Shown: positions 51,501 through 59,633, counted from the stretch's first letter. The stretch: DNA of 59,633 bases from an uncultured Muribaculaceae bacterium (GCA_910583795.1 CAJTZQ010000014.1:1-59633); one strand, 5' to 3'. Made by a program: numbers and translations. The notes: generated by a model not told the origin, from the letters alone.

Positions 51501-51650
51501 GGCGCTCTTTTCTGTTGTGAAGGGGAGGAAATGTGCCGCCATGGGTTCGCGGTTGATGGAATTGACCAGTGGATCCTGCCACGGCACAGAAGCCAAAGCT
51601 CCCGCAATAGGAAGAATAGATAAAACGATCGTTGTAAAATATGATTTCAT
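48552..51650 (-). CDS. GH2 beta-galactosidase, exported
   Basis: About 1032 residues from ATG 51650 (MKSYFTTIVLSILPIAGALA), a large LacZ-type enzyme with signal peptide. Order: jelly-roll sugar-binding domain (LNGTWKFLYFRND..., EVPGSWELQGFDAPIYTDTR), immunoglobulin-like domain, TIM barrel with GVNRHEHD near 385, the acid/base Glu in WSMGNESGYGKHF near 474 and the nucleophile Glu in IMCEYAHAMGNS near 533, and the C-terminal beta-sandwich (Bgal_small_N) with WYGRGPGESYADR. It releases terminal beta-galactose in the periplasm. It probably forms one unit with the GH63-like gene. Confidence 0.94.
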   Translation of the reverse strand: MKSYFTTIVLSILPIAGALASVPWQDPLVNSINREPMAAHFLPFTTEKSAVANRNLPASARYASSEGQRRMSLNGTWKFLYFRNDSVCPENIYKSNLRKPASIEVPGSWELQGFDAPIYTDTRYPFPANPPYVPSDYNPVGVYQRNFSVPDVWKDLDIFLEFQGVESAYYVWLNDELVGYAEDSRLPSVFKITGKAKKRNNRLTVKVYRYSDGSYLEGQDYWKYSGIERNVALTARPKSRIADFRLESPLVNAYRDGDMNLSFKMHAPTTGDNVEVKLSDGGNEIWSGNHKIASASDSTFSFHHLVAGATPWNAENPHLYTLTVTHRDASGKEKESFTHPFGFRTVEMRNGQQLINGKAVLFKGVNRHEHDADKGRTITVESMLNDISLMKRNNLNGVRNCHYPNNWQWYELCNEFGLYLVDEANIESHGMEAHPDGTLANMQGWEVPFMERMSRMIARDRNFSCIVTWSMGNESGYGKHFETLYDYTHSVDSSRPVQYEGGGYNAKSDIYCPMYARIWSLTRHVNQRDARPLIMCEYAHAMGNSVGNLQDYWDLIYKYDQLQGGFIWDWVDQTFNKKDEKGKRIQAFGGDMGFAGIVNDSNFCANGLVDSNRIPHPHLAEVKKVLQYIHFKPMAFNCHKIEVSNWHDFSGLDNYTLRWQLLRNGKIEKEGDMAFPEIAPGKKGTMEIPFGKIDDNNEYILTLRAFTKVEHGMIPANHEAATAQWVLNDFSAWQGAKGTDKVNVSEETDRIVLSGTGYSLAFSREDGSLISWQSAGREMIQSPMRPNFWRPLTDNDIPNGHLDRCGVWKNAAENLKLENIETVKNENGLAGVNVKLVNKDLDIRMEMAYRLGDDETLDVDCRFIPGKVALPEIPRLGMTLTMPGAYDKMSWYGRGPGESYADRNSASLIGLYESTVWAQYHPYVRAQETGNHCDVRWMAFSDETGNGIMVSGEQPLNVGAWNFPQSDIGYIPAMIKHIHGGSIEKQDMVTLNIDHRMMGVGGDNTWGAQVHPEYTITPKEYNYKFSLRAIHP

Positions 51651-51684
51651 GACATTGAGAAAGGCTTTGTCAATTATCAATGAG

Positions 51685-51856
51685 CCGGGAGTAATTATCA
51701 ATTAGTAATTAGTAATTAATCAATTATCAATTATCAATTATCAATTATCAATTGACTCTGTCCAATGCTCGATGATAATGATCTATATATGATTGAATTA
51801 TGAATTACGTATTATTTTAAAAATTATGCATTATGAATTATGCATTATGAATTGTG
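51685..51856. repeat. AATTATCAATT and TGCATTATGAATTA word arrays
   Basis: About five ATCAATT words (51693-51752) and, further on, TTATGCATTATGAATTATGC (51827-51846) repeats fill the 220-nt gap between LysO and the GH2 gene. It is self-complementary AT-rich sequence. Confidence 0.75.
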
Positions 51857-51870
51857 TATTAAGCATTGAT

Positions 51871-52473
51871 TCAAATGCTGCAGAAGAATGTCACCAGGAA
51901 GGGGACACTGAAATCTACAGTGAAACCATGGTAGATTGAAAGGATCACAAACTCTTTGCCCGAAACATTGCTGATTATAGGCAATGTTGTGTCCATACTG
52001 GTGGCACCTCCGGAAGAGATGGGGGAGAGAGGTCCTGAGAGTTTGAGAAGCAAAGGGGCGCCCAAAAGGGTGATTATCTCGCGAGAGATATTTGCCAACA
52101 AGGCGACCGTGCCTAATTCCGGTCCTTTGTATTGTGTGATGAATATGCTTGAGAGAGAGTAATATCCGAATCCGCTGCCAACGGCAAGGGTTTCGGGGAT
52201 TGTGCGCCAGGGCATGAAAAAGCCCAATACCGCACACCCGGCGAGAGTGCCGAAGATTGTGACGAGAGGGAGCAGCAGCAGTCTTGAATCGAGAGTGCGT
52301 AGGTTTCGCAAGGCACCGAGGTCGCTTCCCACGCCAATTCCTACGCATAGCATCAGTAGGGCGAGAGCCGTGAAACTTATGTCGAACCCGGCTGCATCGA
52401 TGCTGAGCCATCCGAGGCGTCCCGTGATTATGCCGAGGATGAAAAATCCTACGATTATTATGCTCCCTTTCAT
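51871..52473 (-). CDS. lysO: LysO-family lysine exporter, C-terminal part
   Basis: 200 residues, membrane protein with about six hydrophobic segments (IIIVGFFILGIITGRLGWL, FTALALLMLCVGIGVGSDLG, LLLLPLVTIFGTLAGCAVLG and others), matching the main Lys_export domain (PF03956). The conserved YYSLSSIFITQY and GATSMDTTLPII stretches are present. LysO exports lysine and toxic analogues such as thialysine in E. coli. Here the protein is split: the first two membrane helices are encoded by the overlapping gene upstream. Substrate by family only. Confidence 0.85.
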   Translation of the reverse strand: MKGSIIIVGFFILGIITGRLGWLSIDAAGFDISFTALALLMLCVGIGVGSDLGALRNLRTLDSRLLLLPLVTIFGTLAGCAVLGFFMPWRTIPETLAVGSGFGYYSLSSIFITQYKGPELGTVALLANISREIITLLGAPLLLKLSGPLSPISSGGATSMDTTLPIISNVSGKEFVILSIYHGFTVDFSVPFLVTFFCSI

Positions 52474-52751
52474 CTTTGTGCCGCCTCCTTACGGCTGCGA
52501 GCCCATCTCCACAATCCCCAGGCAAGCAGACAGCTTCCTGCCACCCCGGCTACAGCGACAGCCACTGCTTCGACCCCGAGGGTAGCTATGCCGTTGACAA
52601 TCCTTTCATCGCCTCCGACTTCCACTCCGAGAAGAAAAAGAAGCACCCATATCAGGAAGTTGGTTATTTTCCCGAGAAAGGGAAGCTTTTTGCCGCGAAG
52701 AAGCCAGCCCAAGCCGATACCCGCCGCCATTATGAGAATTATGGTAAACAT
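52470..52751 (-). CDS. LysO-family lysine exporter, N-terminal part
   Basis: 93 residues with three hydrophobic segments (TIILIMAAGIGLGWLL, FLIWVLLFLLGVEVGG, AVAVAVAGVAGSCLLAWGLW). It corresponds to the N-terminal third of single-chain LysO. Its TGA overlaps the ATG of the larger part by 4 nt (ATGA), so the two are translationally coupled and form one transporter. The two-piece form is common in Bacteroidales and is not a mutation. Confidence 0.8.
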   Translation of the reverse strand: MFTIILIMAAGIGLGWLLRGKKLPFLGKITNFLIWVLLFLLGVEVGGDERIVNGIATLGVEAVAVAVAGVAGSCLLAWGLWRWARSRKEAAQR

Positions 52752-52796
52752 GGTTTATATGGTTGTGATTAAGTGTTGGTAGAGTTGAAAATAAAA

Positions 52797-52911
52797 AAAC
52801 AAGGGGTTAAAAGGTTTCGCCATGCTTTAAGCATCCTGAACTAAATCCATGTGAATCACATAACGTATAATAAACCTTCTATAACTACAATAACCTTTTA
52901 ACCCCTTGTTT
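52797..52911 (-). terminator. Large 20-bp inverted repeat after the second susD
   Basis: Arms 52797-52816 (AAACAAGGGGTTAAAAGGTT) and 52892-52911 are exact complements around a 75-nt loop. It follows the susD stop by 22 nt. The GGTTAAAAGG words are those of the head-hairpin repeat body. It probably limits read-through from susC/susD into lysO. Confidence 0.75.
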
Positions 52912-52932
52912 ATTTTAAACTCACCTATATTT

Positions 52933-54453
52933 TCAGTTAGAAGCTGAAATCTTGTCGTTGGCGTTGATCTCCATCAAAGGCACGGGATAGAATGCGCGAG
53001 ATTCATCATACCCTGTTCTTCCTGCTGCGTCGAGAGCGGATTTGGTCTTGCCCCAACGGCGGAGGTCATACCAGCGCCAGTTTTCGAGAGGGAATTCGAT
53101 CATACGTTCATGCTCTATCTGTGCACGGACAGCATCCTGGGAAGTGCCTGTCATTGCGGGCATGTCTCCGTGTACGTCTCTCACCTCGTTTATCAGAGGT
53201 ATGGCAGCAGTTGGGTTGCCTTGTTCATTGTAGACTTCAGCTTTCATGAGCAGCACGTTTGAATAGCGCATGAGCGGGATGTTGATTGCGCAATAGTTTG
53301 CTTCCATCCCTTCCATATCGCCCGGAAGGAATTTACGGAATCCTGCACGGGTGGAACCCTCGCCAAACCAATCGTCGAATTCATATCCATACATTCTTCC
53401 TGTTCCATCGTTGAAATAGTCGCAGTTGAAGAATACGGTATAGTATAGACGGGAGTCATATCTGCCTGTTGTGGCGATTTCACCTTCTTTCTTGAATTCG
53501 TTCATAAGGGTTTCGGAGGGGAGTATTTCGTCCCATCCCCATAGTTCGTTACACCCGATCCAGCGATGGAACTGTGTGCGGTAGTTGGCGCCGTTGGATG
53601 TGCTCATTGAAGTCTGGAGTTCGAATATCGATTCCTTACTGTTTTTGTTGGAGCCGTCGAACATTGTGTTGAAGTTTTTCTCCAGCTCATACCCTTTTAC
53701 ATTGTCGAGCGCTGAGAGAGCCTTTGAAAGCCACGCATCTTTCTGTGCAGGCTCCTCATATGCACGCGTCAGGCAGGCAAAACCGAGGTAAGCGTAGGCT
53801 GCACCTTTGGTTGCACGACCGATATGGTCTGCATCGTAGCTCTGCGGGAGTGCGGTTGCGTCTTCAAGATCGGAGATGATGAAGTCCCATGCTTCGGAAC
53901 GTTCCGAAAGAGGGGCGCTCAGATCGCTCTGTTCGGTGATGAAATGGTCGCGCACTATGATCTTCTCCCAGTTGAGAAGCAATTTCAGGTGATAGTATGC
54001 ACGAAGGAATTTACCCTCGTTGACTATCTGGGTGCGGATTGTGGGATCTATTTTTTCGTCGTCCATTCCTCCCACCTTGTCGATCACCTGGTTTGCAAAA
54101 CTTATTCCTTTATAGTTGTTGCTCCAATAGCTTGTGAACTGGGAGTTACCGTTGGTGTATGTGAAGTTGTAGAGCTCCATCCAGTTGGGATAGTTGGGCA
54201 CGTCGGCACCGATTGTCACAACGTCTTCACGATAAGCCTCGACAGGCCATTTCACTTCGGCGAATTCCCAATTGTCGATATAATATTCGAGCTGTGAATA
54301 AGCAGCCGCAAGTCCGGCTTCTGCGTCGCTCTGATCGCGCCAGAAGCTTGACGATGTGAGCTTGTCGGGACTCTCGAGGGTGAGATAATCCTCGCAAGAG
54401 GAGAAGGATGCCGCCATGAGGAGAAGGGCGGGAATCATTATCTTGGTTTTCAT
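52933..54453 (-). CDS. SusD-family lipoprotein (second locus)
   Basis: 506 residues with lipobox ASFSSC (Cys 20) and mature start EDYLTLESPDKLTSSSFWRD, a classic SusD opening. Helical TPR-like segments (RTQIVNEGKFLRAYYHLKLL near 135-155, RATKGAAYAYLGFACLTRA near 205) and the C-terminal ERMIEFPLENWRWYDLRRWG then FYPVPLMEIN are the family signatures. It works as the surface lid of the adjoining SusC transporter. It lies 24 nt after susC and ends before a large inverted repeat. Confidence 0.95.
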   Translation of the reverse strand: MKTKIMIPALLLMAASFSSCEDYLTLESPDKLTSSSFWRDQSDAEAGLAAAYSQLEYYIDNWEFAEVKWPVEAYREDVVTIGADVPNYPNWMELYNFTYTNGNSQFTSYWSNNYKGISFANQVIDKVGGMDDEKIDPTIRTQIVNEGKFLRAYYHLKLLLNWEKIIVRDHFITEQSDLSAPLSERSEAWDFIISDLEDATALPQSYDADHIGRATKGAAYAYLGFACLTRAYEEPAQKDAWLSKALSALDNVKGYELEKNFNTMFDGSNKNSKESIFELQTSMSTSNGANYRTQFHRWIGCNELWGWDEILPSETLMNEFKKEGEIATTGRYDSRLYYTVFFNCDYFNDGTGRMYGYEFDDWFGEGSTRAGFRKFLPGDMEGMEANYCAINIPLMRYSNVLLMKAEVYNEQGNPTAAIPLINEVRDVHGDMPAMTGTSQDAVRAQIEHERMIEFPLENWRWYDLRRWGKTKSALDAAGRTGYDESRAFYPVPLMEINANDKISASN

Positions 54454-54477
54454 GAGATTATTCAGATTTGAAGATGA

Positions 54478-57400
54478 TTAGAATGAAACCTGAGCTCCGA
54501 TTGTAAAGCTGCGGGTGAAAGGATAGATGAGATTGTCGATACCGGCGTTGAGCACGTTTGCACGTGAGAACTCTGGGTCTACACCCTTATAACCGGTGAT
54601 TGTGAATAGATTCTCTGCGCTGAAATAGATGCGGAGGTTCTCGATAAACGCCTTCTGTGTGATGTGTTTCGGAAGTGTATAGCCGAGCTGGATCTGACGC
54701 AGGCGCACGAAATTGCCGTTTTCAAGGAAGCGGTCGCTCTCTTTCAAGTTTCCGTTAGGGTCGTTGAATATGGCACGCGGCACATTGGTGTTGGTGTTTG
54801 TCGGTGTCCATGCGTTGAGAGTTGATTTCAGGAAGTTGCTTCCGGCGTTCATGCTCTCATATAGGTAGAGGTTGCCGTTATATAGCTTGTGTCCCCATGC
54901 GCTGCCGAGCACGCCTGAAAGGTCGAACCCTTTCCATGCGAGATTGAAGTTTACGTTCACTTCAAGTTTAGGTATGCCTGAACCGCACTCAACTTTGTCG
55001 GCATCGTTGATCACTCCGTCGCCGTTGACATCCATAAATCTGATATCGCCTGCTCCTGCGAGGGGTTGTAGACGTTCGCCACTCTTGTTTACGTAGTTGC
55101 GAGCCTCTTCATCGCTCTGGAAAAGACCGTCGGTCTTATAGAGATAGAAAGATCCGATTGTCTTGCCCACCATAGTCTGGGTCGGGAAGTGTTCAGTACC
55201 GAATTTCAGACCTTCTCCGTAGATCACCTGACCTTCGTCGGCAAGTTCGAGCACCTTGTTGCTTGTGGTTGCCAGGTTCAGACCGAAGCTATAGTCCCAT
55301 CCTGCTTTTGAATCCTGATAGTTGATTTCGAATTCCACACCGGTGTTTCTCATCTTACCTACGTTGAGGATCGGGTTGTTGAGTCCGGCTGAATAAGGGA
55401 GCACCTTATAGATGAGAAGGTCTGATGTCTTGTTGTAATACCAGTTGAGAGATCCGTTGATATGGTTGTTGAGGAAACCATAGTCGATACCGATATTGGT
55501 TGTCTCGGTTGTCTCCCATTTTAGTGAACGGTTCTCAAGGGCGCGGGCGATTGAGCCTGCCCATGCATTGTCGCCGTTGCCCTGCACGTAGCCACCATAT
55601 TTATTATTGTATGTGGAGATAAGGGCGAGGAAGTCGTAATAACCGAGCGCGTTCTCGTTGCCGAGTTTACCCCAGCTTGCACGGAGCTTCAGGTTGCTGA
55701 CAGCGGTGTCGTGGGGGAAGAATTCTTCCTCGGAGATACGCCAGCCCACTGCGAACGATGGGAATGTACCCCAACGGTTCTTTGAACCGAACTTGCTTGA
55801 TCCGTCACGACGAACGGTAGCCTGGAAGAGGTAGCGGCTGTCGTAGTTGTAGTTCACACGTCCGAACACTGACACGCGACGATATTTCCAGTTTGAACCG
55901 CTGCCTTCGAATGTGCCGCCTGTGCCGGCGCCGATTGTCGTGAAATTGTCATCGAGGAATCCTCCCGGAATCTCGTTGGTGACGAGCTGTCCGTCTTCCA
56001 CTTTATAGACTGTGGTCTTTCCGGTGACGCCTACAGAGTTCCAGGTGTATTTGCGAGCCATTGTGGATTGACCGAGAACTGCCTGCACGGAGTGCTTGCC
56101 GAAATCTTTGTTGAACGACAGCACGTTTTCAAGCACCTGCTCTTCCCAATAGGCGGAAGTCTCGCTGTTGTAGGGATACTCCTGTTTTGAGCGTACGTCG
56201 GCTACGTATGGAGGGGTGTGATAGTTGTCGCGTTCATGTTCTCCGCGATAAGCGTAGCTGATCTTGTAGTTGAGCCAAGGGGTGAAGCGCATTGTGATGG
56301 CTGCGTTGGCTGTAGTGTGGTAGTAACGAGCCTCAGACTGACGGAAATGGTTGTCTGCCATTACGTTGCGGTTGTTGGGAAGACCGTTGAAGTCTGTAAG
56401 TCCGTAGCCGTATTCACGGGTGTCGTCGTAGATAGGCACGAGGGGAGAGATGCCATACATTTCTTTGATCTGATATTGAGGCTGATGGCTCTTGGTGTAT
56501 TTGAATGCCATGTTTGCCTCGAAATCGAAGATATATTTTGTGGCGTTAACCTTGATGCGTGCATTGTCCTGACGGTGGTCGTTGCCGAGGAAGATACCTT
56601 TGTCGTCAGCATGGTTATAGCTCATGGAGAATCGTGCTATATCGCTTCCGCCGCGCACGCTCACCATATAGTTTTGAGTGAATCCTGTGCGAGTCATGGC
56701 ATCTTGCCAGTCTGTGTTGATTCCGGTGTTTTCAGTGATGTAAGCAGGAAGGTTGAGGGCGTCGCCACCATAGGTTGCCACATGGTTGTTCCAGTTCTCA
56801 TACATCTGCCTGTGTACCTGTTTGTATTCGTTGGCGTCGAGCATTTCAAGTTTGTTGGCGATGTTTGTCCAGCTGAGATAGGTTGAGAAGTCAACTTTCA
56901 CGTCGCCTTTGCTTCCGCTCTTTGTTGTGATAAGCACAACGCCATTGGCTGCCACAGAACCGTAGATGGCTGCCGCCGCACCGTCCTTGAGCACTTCGAG
57001 GCTCTGGATATCCTGGGGATTCACAGCGTTGATGTCTCCGGGGAAGCCGTCGATGATGTAGAGAGGTTCGTTGTCGCCGAATGTTTTCACACCACGGATC
57101 TTAACAGAGACTCCTGCTCCTGCGTTACCGCCGCTCTTGGTGATGTTTACGCCGGCGATCTTGCCCTGGAGCGCCTCTGCGGGATTTGTTGTGGTTCTCT
57201 TGGCGAGGTCGCTGCCGTTGACGCTGGAGATTGCGCCGGTCATGTCGCTTTTCTTCATCGTGCCGTAGCCTACTACCACCACTTCGTCAAGGATCTGATT
57301 GTCCTCTTTAATAGTGATGTCTAAGTGAGTCTTGCCGTCAACCTTGATTTCCTGGGTTTGGTAGCCCACGTAGGAGATCACGATGGTTGCTTTTGGCTCG

Positions 57401-57615
57401 ACGTTGATGGTGAAATTGCCCTCGATGTCGGTGGTGGTACCGTTGGAGGTGCCTTTCTCCATAATGGTGGCACCGATCACGGGTTCACCGTTCTGTTCGA
57501 TTACCGTACCTGTTACGGTCTGTTTTTGTGCCCATGCCTGAACCGGGAAGTTGAGGCAAAGAACCAGGGTCAGAAATAAGGCGACCCGATCTTTGAGCTT
57601 GATTACGGTTGTCAT
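54478..57615 (-). CDS. SusC-family TonB-dependent receptor (second locus)
   Basis: 1045 residues. A signal peptide ends VQAWAQ (about 29), followed by the carboxypeptidase-like beta domain (TVTGTVIEQNGEPVIGATIM...), TonB-box-like DEVVVVGYGTMKKSDMTG near 112, plug with LQGKIAGVNITKSGGNAGAG and PLYIIDGFPGD, and a barrel ending FTIGAQVSF. Length is normal. With SusD it would import an oligosaccharide containing beta-galactose and alpha-glucose-like units, judging from the GH2 and GH63-like genes downstream; the substrate is inference. No sigma/anti-sigma or hybrid regulator is adjacent. Confidence 0.95.
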   Translation of the reverse strand: MTTVIKLKDRVALFLTLVLCLNFPVQAWAQKQTVTGTVIEQNGEPVIGATIMEKGTSNGTTTDIEGNFTINVEPKATIVISYVGYQTQEIKVDGKTHLDITIKEDNQILDEVVVVGYGTMKKSDMTGAISSVNGSDLAKRTTTNPAEALQGKIAGVNITKSGGNAGAGVSVKIRGVKTFGDNEPLYIIDGFPGDINAVNPQDIQSLEVLKDGAAAAIYGSVAANGVVLITTKSGSKGDVKVDFSTYLSWTNIANKLEMLDANEYKQVHRQMYENWNNHVATYGGDALNLPAYITENTGINTDWQDAMTRTGFTQNYMVSVRGGSDIARFSMSYNHADDKGIFLGNDHRQDNARIKVNATKYIFDFEANMAFKYTKSHQPQYQIKEMYGISPLVPIYDDTREYGYGLTDFNGLPNNRNVMADNHFRQSEARYYHTTANAAITMRFTPWLNYKISYAYRGEHERDNYHTPPYVADVRSKQEYPYNSETSAYWEEQVLENVLSFNKDFGKHSVQAVLGQSTMARKYTWNSVGVTGKTTVYKVEDGQLVTNEIPGGFLDDNFTTIGAGTGGTFEGSGSNWKYRRVSVFGRVNYNYDSRYLFQATVRRDGSSKFGSKNRWGTFPSFAVGWRISEEEFFPHDTAVSNLKLRASWGKLGNENALGYYDFLALISTYNNKYGGYVQGNGDNAWAGSIARALENRSLKWETTETTNIGIDYGFLNNHINGSLNWYYNKTSDLLIYKVLPYSAGLNNPILNVGKMRNTGVEFEINYQDSKAGWDYSFGLNLATTSNKVLELADEGQVIYGEGLKFGTEHFPTQTMVGKTIGSFYLYKTDGLFQSDEEARNYVNKSGERLQPLAGAGDIRFMDVNGDGVINDADKVECGSGIPKLEVNVNFNLAWKGFDLSGVLGSAWGHKLYNGNLYLYESMNAGSNFLKSTLNAWTPTNTNTNVPRAIFNDPNGNLKESDRFLENGNFVRLRQIQLGYTLPKHITQKAFIENLRIYFSAENLFTITGYKGVDPEFSRANVLNAGIDNLIYPFTRSFTIGAQVSF

Positions 57616-57658
57616 GATAGATAAGGTTAGATGGATTAAAAAATGATTTTTGATGCCC

Positions 57659-57690
57659 CAAAATTAGAGGTATAATGTGGGGCGGTCAAA
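57659..57690 (-). promoter_or_regulatory. Promoter of the second susC
   Basis: Minus-strand -33 TTTG at 57687-57690, 20-nt spacer, -7 TAATTTTG at 57659-57666; leader about 40 nt. A textbook Bacteroidetes promoter. Confidence 0.8.
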
Positions 57691-58011
57691 TTTTAACCAT
57701 CTAATCTGACACTACAAAGCAATAAAAACCGGCTGTTTTATATCTACAAAATGTGATAAGTTATCGTTGATAATCAGATAAATAGATTTAAAAGTATATC
57801 TACAAACAAAAATTTGGACATTTTTTCAGCTCTATAAGGCACATCCATCGAAAAAGTCCTGCACTCTCCCATTCCGAATAAGACCAGAGTCCCAAAGAAC
57901 GGGGGTAGACCGGAATCCCATGGAAAGAACATAACTGGAGAGGACCTCCAATCTTCATTTTCAACAGTCTCTCAAATGATGAGTTCTATACTTAATAATA
58001 CAACTATGGGT
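57691..58011. other. Intergenic space with a distant copy of the 33-bp repeat
   Basis: AT-rich near the promoter. At 57882-57903 the core GACCAGAGTCCCAAAGAACG recurs, and a weaker unit starts at 57908 (GACCGGAATCCC). These match the core of the array at 18302-18489. No gene is seen. Confidence 0.6.
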
Positions 58012-59115
58012 TTATTGCCCTAAGTATTTTGGGAGAGTGGCATCAAGTTCCTCCACGGAAAACGGAGTCGCTATAATTTTATGGTCCGGATCTAAAAGGA
58101 ATAATGCTGAACTCGTCGCTCCATGTTGTTCGAAGACCTTAAACTCATCGTCAAGATCCACAAGGGTCTCCCAGGGATACCGGTCTTTTTCTATCGCCGA
58201 TTTCAGATTGTCGGTTGATTTAAATTCGCGAGCCAGACTGAACACCGTGAGCCCCCTGTCTTTATATTTCTCATACAACGGAATTATTCCACATGCCTCC
58301 TTCCGGCACGGAGCGCACCAGGTTGCCCAACACACAACTAATGTGTACCCCTCGCCAATATAAGAACTGCCGTTAACTGTTTCTCCGGAAAGAGTCCTGA
58401 CCTTATAATCGTTATACTTCCTGCCGAATATCTGATAACCTTTAGATTCTGCATCCGCAATTTGCTTATGCACGCTGTGTCCCGGATACAGGTTTTCATA
58501 TTTGCTGTGGTATAGGTCAAGTCGGTCGGAATATGAATGTGTTTCATGCCGGAATGACGAAAGATCGCTACTCAATTCAAGCATAAAATATATCATGGGA
58601 TTATTCGCGTAATAATCAAGTGTCCATTTTGAGTAAGCATTATAAAGTTCCTCCTCTTTCTTGTCTGCCTCATTTGGATCCTTAATATTTTTAATGGCAG
58701 CAAATTCGGGATCGAATTTTTCACCGGCAGATTTTAGCATCTTTTCCCATTTGCTGAATTCAGGTCCCGTAGATACGATGTTTACTTTGTCGCCGTCAAC
58801 GGTTATTTTTATGTCGGCTCCATCTTCGATAAGAAATGAACCGAAGCGCCGGGTGCTCCCCTTTTCCAGAATTTCCCTGAGATCCGTTATTTCATACAGT
58901 TCAATTTCGTCGGTCTCTATCCGGCATTGATATGACCCTTCCGCGAGTGATGTTCGATAGTTGCTGTTTTGAGGATCTTGACCTGAAGGTTTGATGACAA
59001 GTTCAATCGGATGGGTGCCTTCAGAGGCAGTTACACGGATGCTACATGTTTCCTTTGCCCCACATAGATTAGAGTAAAAGAGAATACACAAAAGCGGTAA
59101 AATCTGAATTTTCAT
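58012..59115 (-). CDS. TlpA-type thioredoxin-fold periplasmic protein
   Basis: About 367 residues from ATG 59115 (MKIQILPLLCILFYSNLCGA); the farther start at 59142 is not needed. A signal peptide is followed by an N-terminal beta-rich domain (about 22-120, as in DUF4369-like proteins), a helical middle (about 125-235) and a C-terminal TlpA/AhpC thioredoxin domain with VVCWATWCAPCRKEACGIIP, the CxxC redox site, near 267. It keeps the family Pro-less SALFLLDPDHKII strand. It probably reduces or resolves disulfides in exported proteins. It is monocistronic, upstream of the second susC. Confidence 0.88.
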   Translation of the reverse strand: MKIQILPLLCILFYSNLCGAKETCSIRVTASEGTHPIELVIKPSGQDPQNSNYRTSLAEGSYQCRIETDEIELYEITDLREILEKGSTRRFGSFLIEDGADIKITVDGDKVNIVSTGPEFSKWEKMLKSAGEKFDPEFAAIKNIKDPNEADKKEEELYNAYSKWTLDYYANNPMIYFMLELSSDLSSFRHETHSYSDRLDLYHSKYENLYPGHSVHKQIADAESKGYQIFGRKYNDYKVRTLSGETVNGSSYIGEGYTLVVCWATWCAPCRKEACGIIPLYEKYKDRGLTVFSLAREFKSTDNLKSAIEKDRYPWETLVDLDDEFKVFEQHGATSSALFLLDPDHKIIATPFSVEELDATLPKYLGQ

Positions 59116-59562
59116 GTGTTTGGAATAATTAGAAGGGGTCATATTGATGTATTATGGTCTATTCTTGTGCTGTTATGCCATAATAGACTATATAAGAGTA
59201 TTTAAACAACAAAATTAACTTGATTGGGGGAGCTATCCAAGATATTAACAAATTTTAATATGAATGAATATTTCTGCAATACTGTCTGCTATATAGTTGA
59301 TAATAAATATAATATGATTGAATTTAAATGTTAAAATTCTGCATCGATTCTGCAACGACCCTAACTCCGGTAGTTGATTGAACATAAGGACAAAAGAACA
59401 AAAGATTGACAAAAGAACAAAAGCGGGTGGTGTTCATACTATTGTATTTGATTGAAACAATGGAATTTTGTTCTTTTGTTAAAAAACTCTATTTCAGATA
59501 CATCCTTGATATTGTTGTTTCATAAATTATACTGATTGCCGCATTACAACAAATAAATAATT
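59116..59562. other. Promoter region of the TlpA gene and repeat words
   Basis: Minus-strand -7 TAATTTTG at 59210-59217 gives a leader of about 90 nt that contains a dyad TATTATGG (59150-59157)/CCATAATA (59178-59185). Further out, ACAAAAGAACAAAAG words (59389-59423) and the complement TTTTGTTCTTTTGTT (59466-59480) form another word-array hairpin. No gene is seen. Confidence 0.6.
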
Positions 59563-59633
59563 CAACTTTCGCAAGCGGAAGTTGAGGGTTATGTGGTTAT
59601 AAGGTTAAAAGGTTAATCTCCAATTGTGGAAAG
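59563..59633 (+). repeat. Head-hairpin repeat, copy 7, cut by the window end
   Basis: Head 59563-59584 (CAACTTTCGC, AA, GCGGAAGTTG), then AGGGTTATGTGGTTATAAGG and the same AATCTCCAATTGTGGAAAG as in copy 3. The right half would lie beyond the window. Confidence 0.85.

Noticed and set aside
51845..52525. 226-codon frame overlapping both lysO parts
   Set aside because: Arg/His-rich translation in another frame of the membrane protein genes; not a plausible protein.
1..59633. tRNA, rRNA, prophage or conjugative element
   Set aside because: No cloverleaf-like segment with CCA-end features, no rRNA core sequence and no phage or conjugation genes were seen on either strand.

Overview
The window looks like chromosome from a gut-type Bacteroidales. 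The grounds are two SusC/SusD outer-membrane glycan-import pairs, many export signals and lipoprotein leaders, and Bacteroidetes-style promoters (-7 box TAnnTTTG, -33 box TTTG, about 20 nt apart) in front of many genes. Shine-Dalgarno sites are scarce, and the housekeeping genes (ychF, recA, mfd, nadB) sit among accessory glycan genes. A Muribaculaceae-like organism is my guess, not something I can prove. I see no rRNA, tRNA, CRISPR array or prophage.

Layout. 1-2.2 kb: a broken S41 protease end and an AAA-ATPase/PD-(D/E)XK gene. 2.3-10.5 kb: a fructan utilisation locus in the order SusC, SusD, DUF4960-type surface glycan-binding lipoprotein, GH32 lipoprotein, the order I recall for the levan locus of B. 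thetaiotaomicron. 10.6-15.7 kb: two exported carbohydrate esterases split by a complete insertion sequence (24-bp perfect ends, target duplication), then a decayed second GH32 gene. 15.8-20.5 kb: a small lipoprotein, ychF, a graveyard of toxin/Fic fragments and repeats, and a DUF234-type ATPase with a striking dyad at its promoter. 20.8-27.1 kb: an aromatic amino-acid fermentation operon (iorA, iorB, aminotransferase, CoA-transferase) and a convergent second aminotransferase. 27.4-34.2 kb: recA, glutaminase, two small conserved proteins, a MINPP-type phytase and a phosphodiesterase. 34.3-41.0 kb: nadB, a C-terminal processing protease and mfd on the minus strand. 41.2-46.3 kb: a TPR signalling protein, a small lipoprotein and a second AAA/PD-(D/E)XK gene. 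46.6-57.7 kb: a second SusC/SusD locus with a two-piece LysO exporter, a GH2 beta-galactosidase and a GH63-like glucosidase. 58.0-59.1 kb: a thioredoxin-fold periplasmic protein.

The most unusual content is not in the genes. Intergenic spaces carry a modular, structured repeat family. A small hairpin head (arms CAACTTTCGC / GCGAAAGTTG) usually sits just after a stop codon in the sense of the gene. It is followed by arrays of 6-10 bp words (GGTTA, TTTATGG, GACTAAT and others), often with their reverse complements further on and with a shared linker, GTTTAAGAATAATCTG. Full copies are about 150 bp. The same word vocabulary has entered the mfd reading frame. Two further unexplained elements are a 33-bp tandem array with related copies 39 kb away, and a 37-bp dyad, ATTATGC-N7-ACATTATGTTT-N5-GCATAAT, present twice upstream of the DUF234 ATPase.
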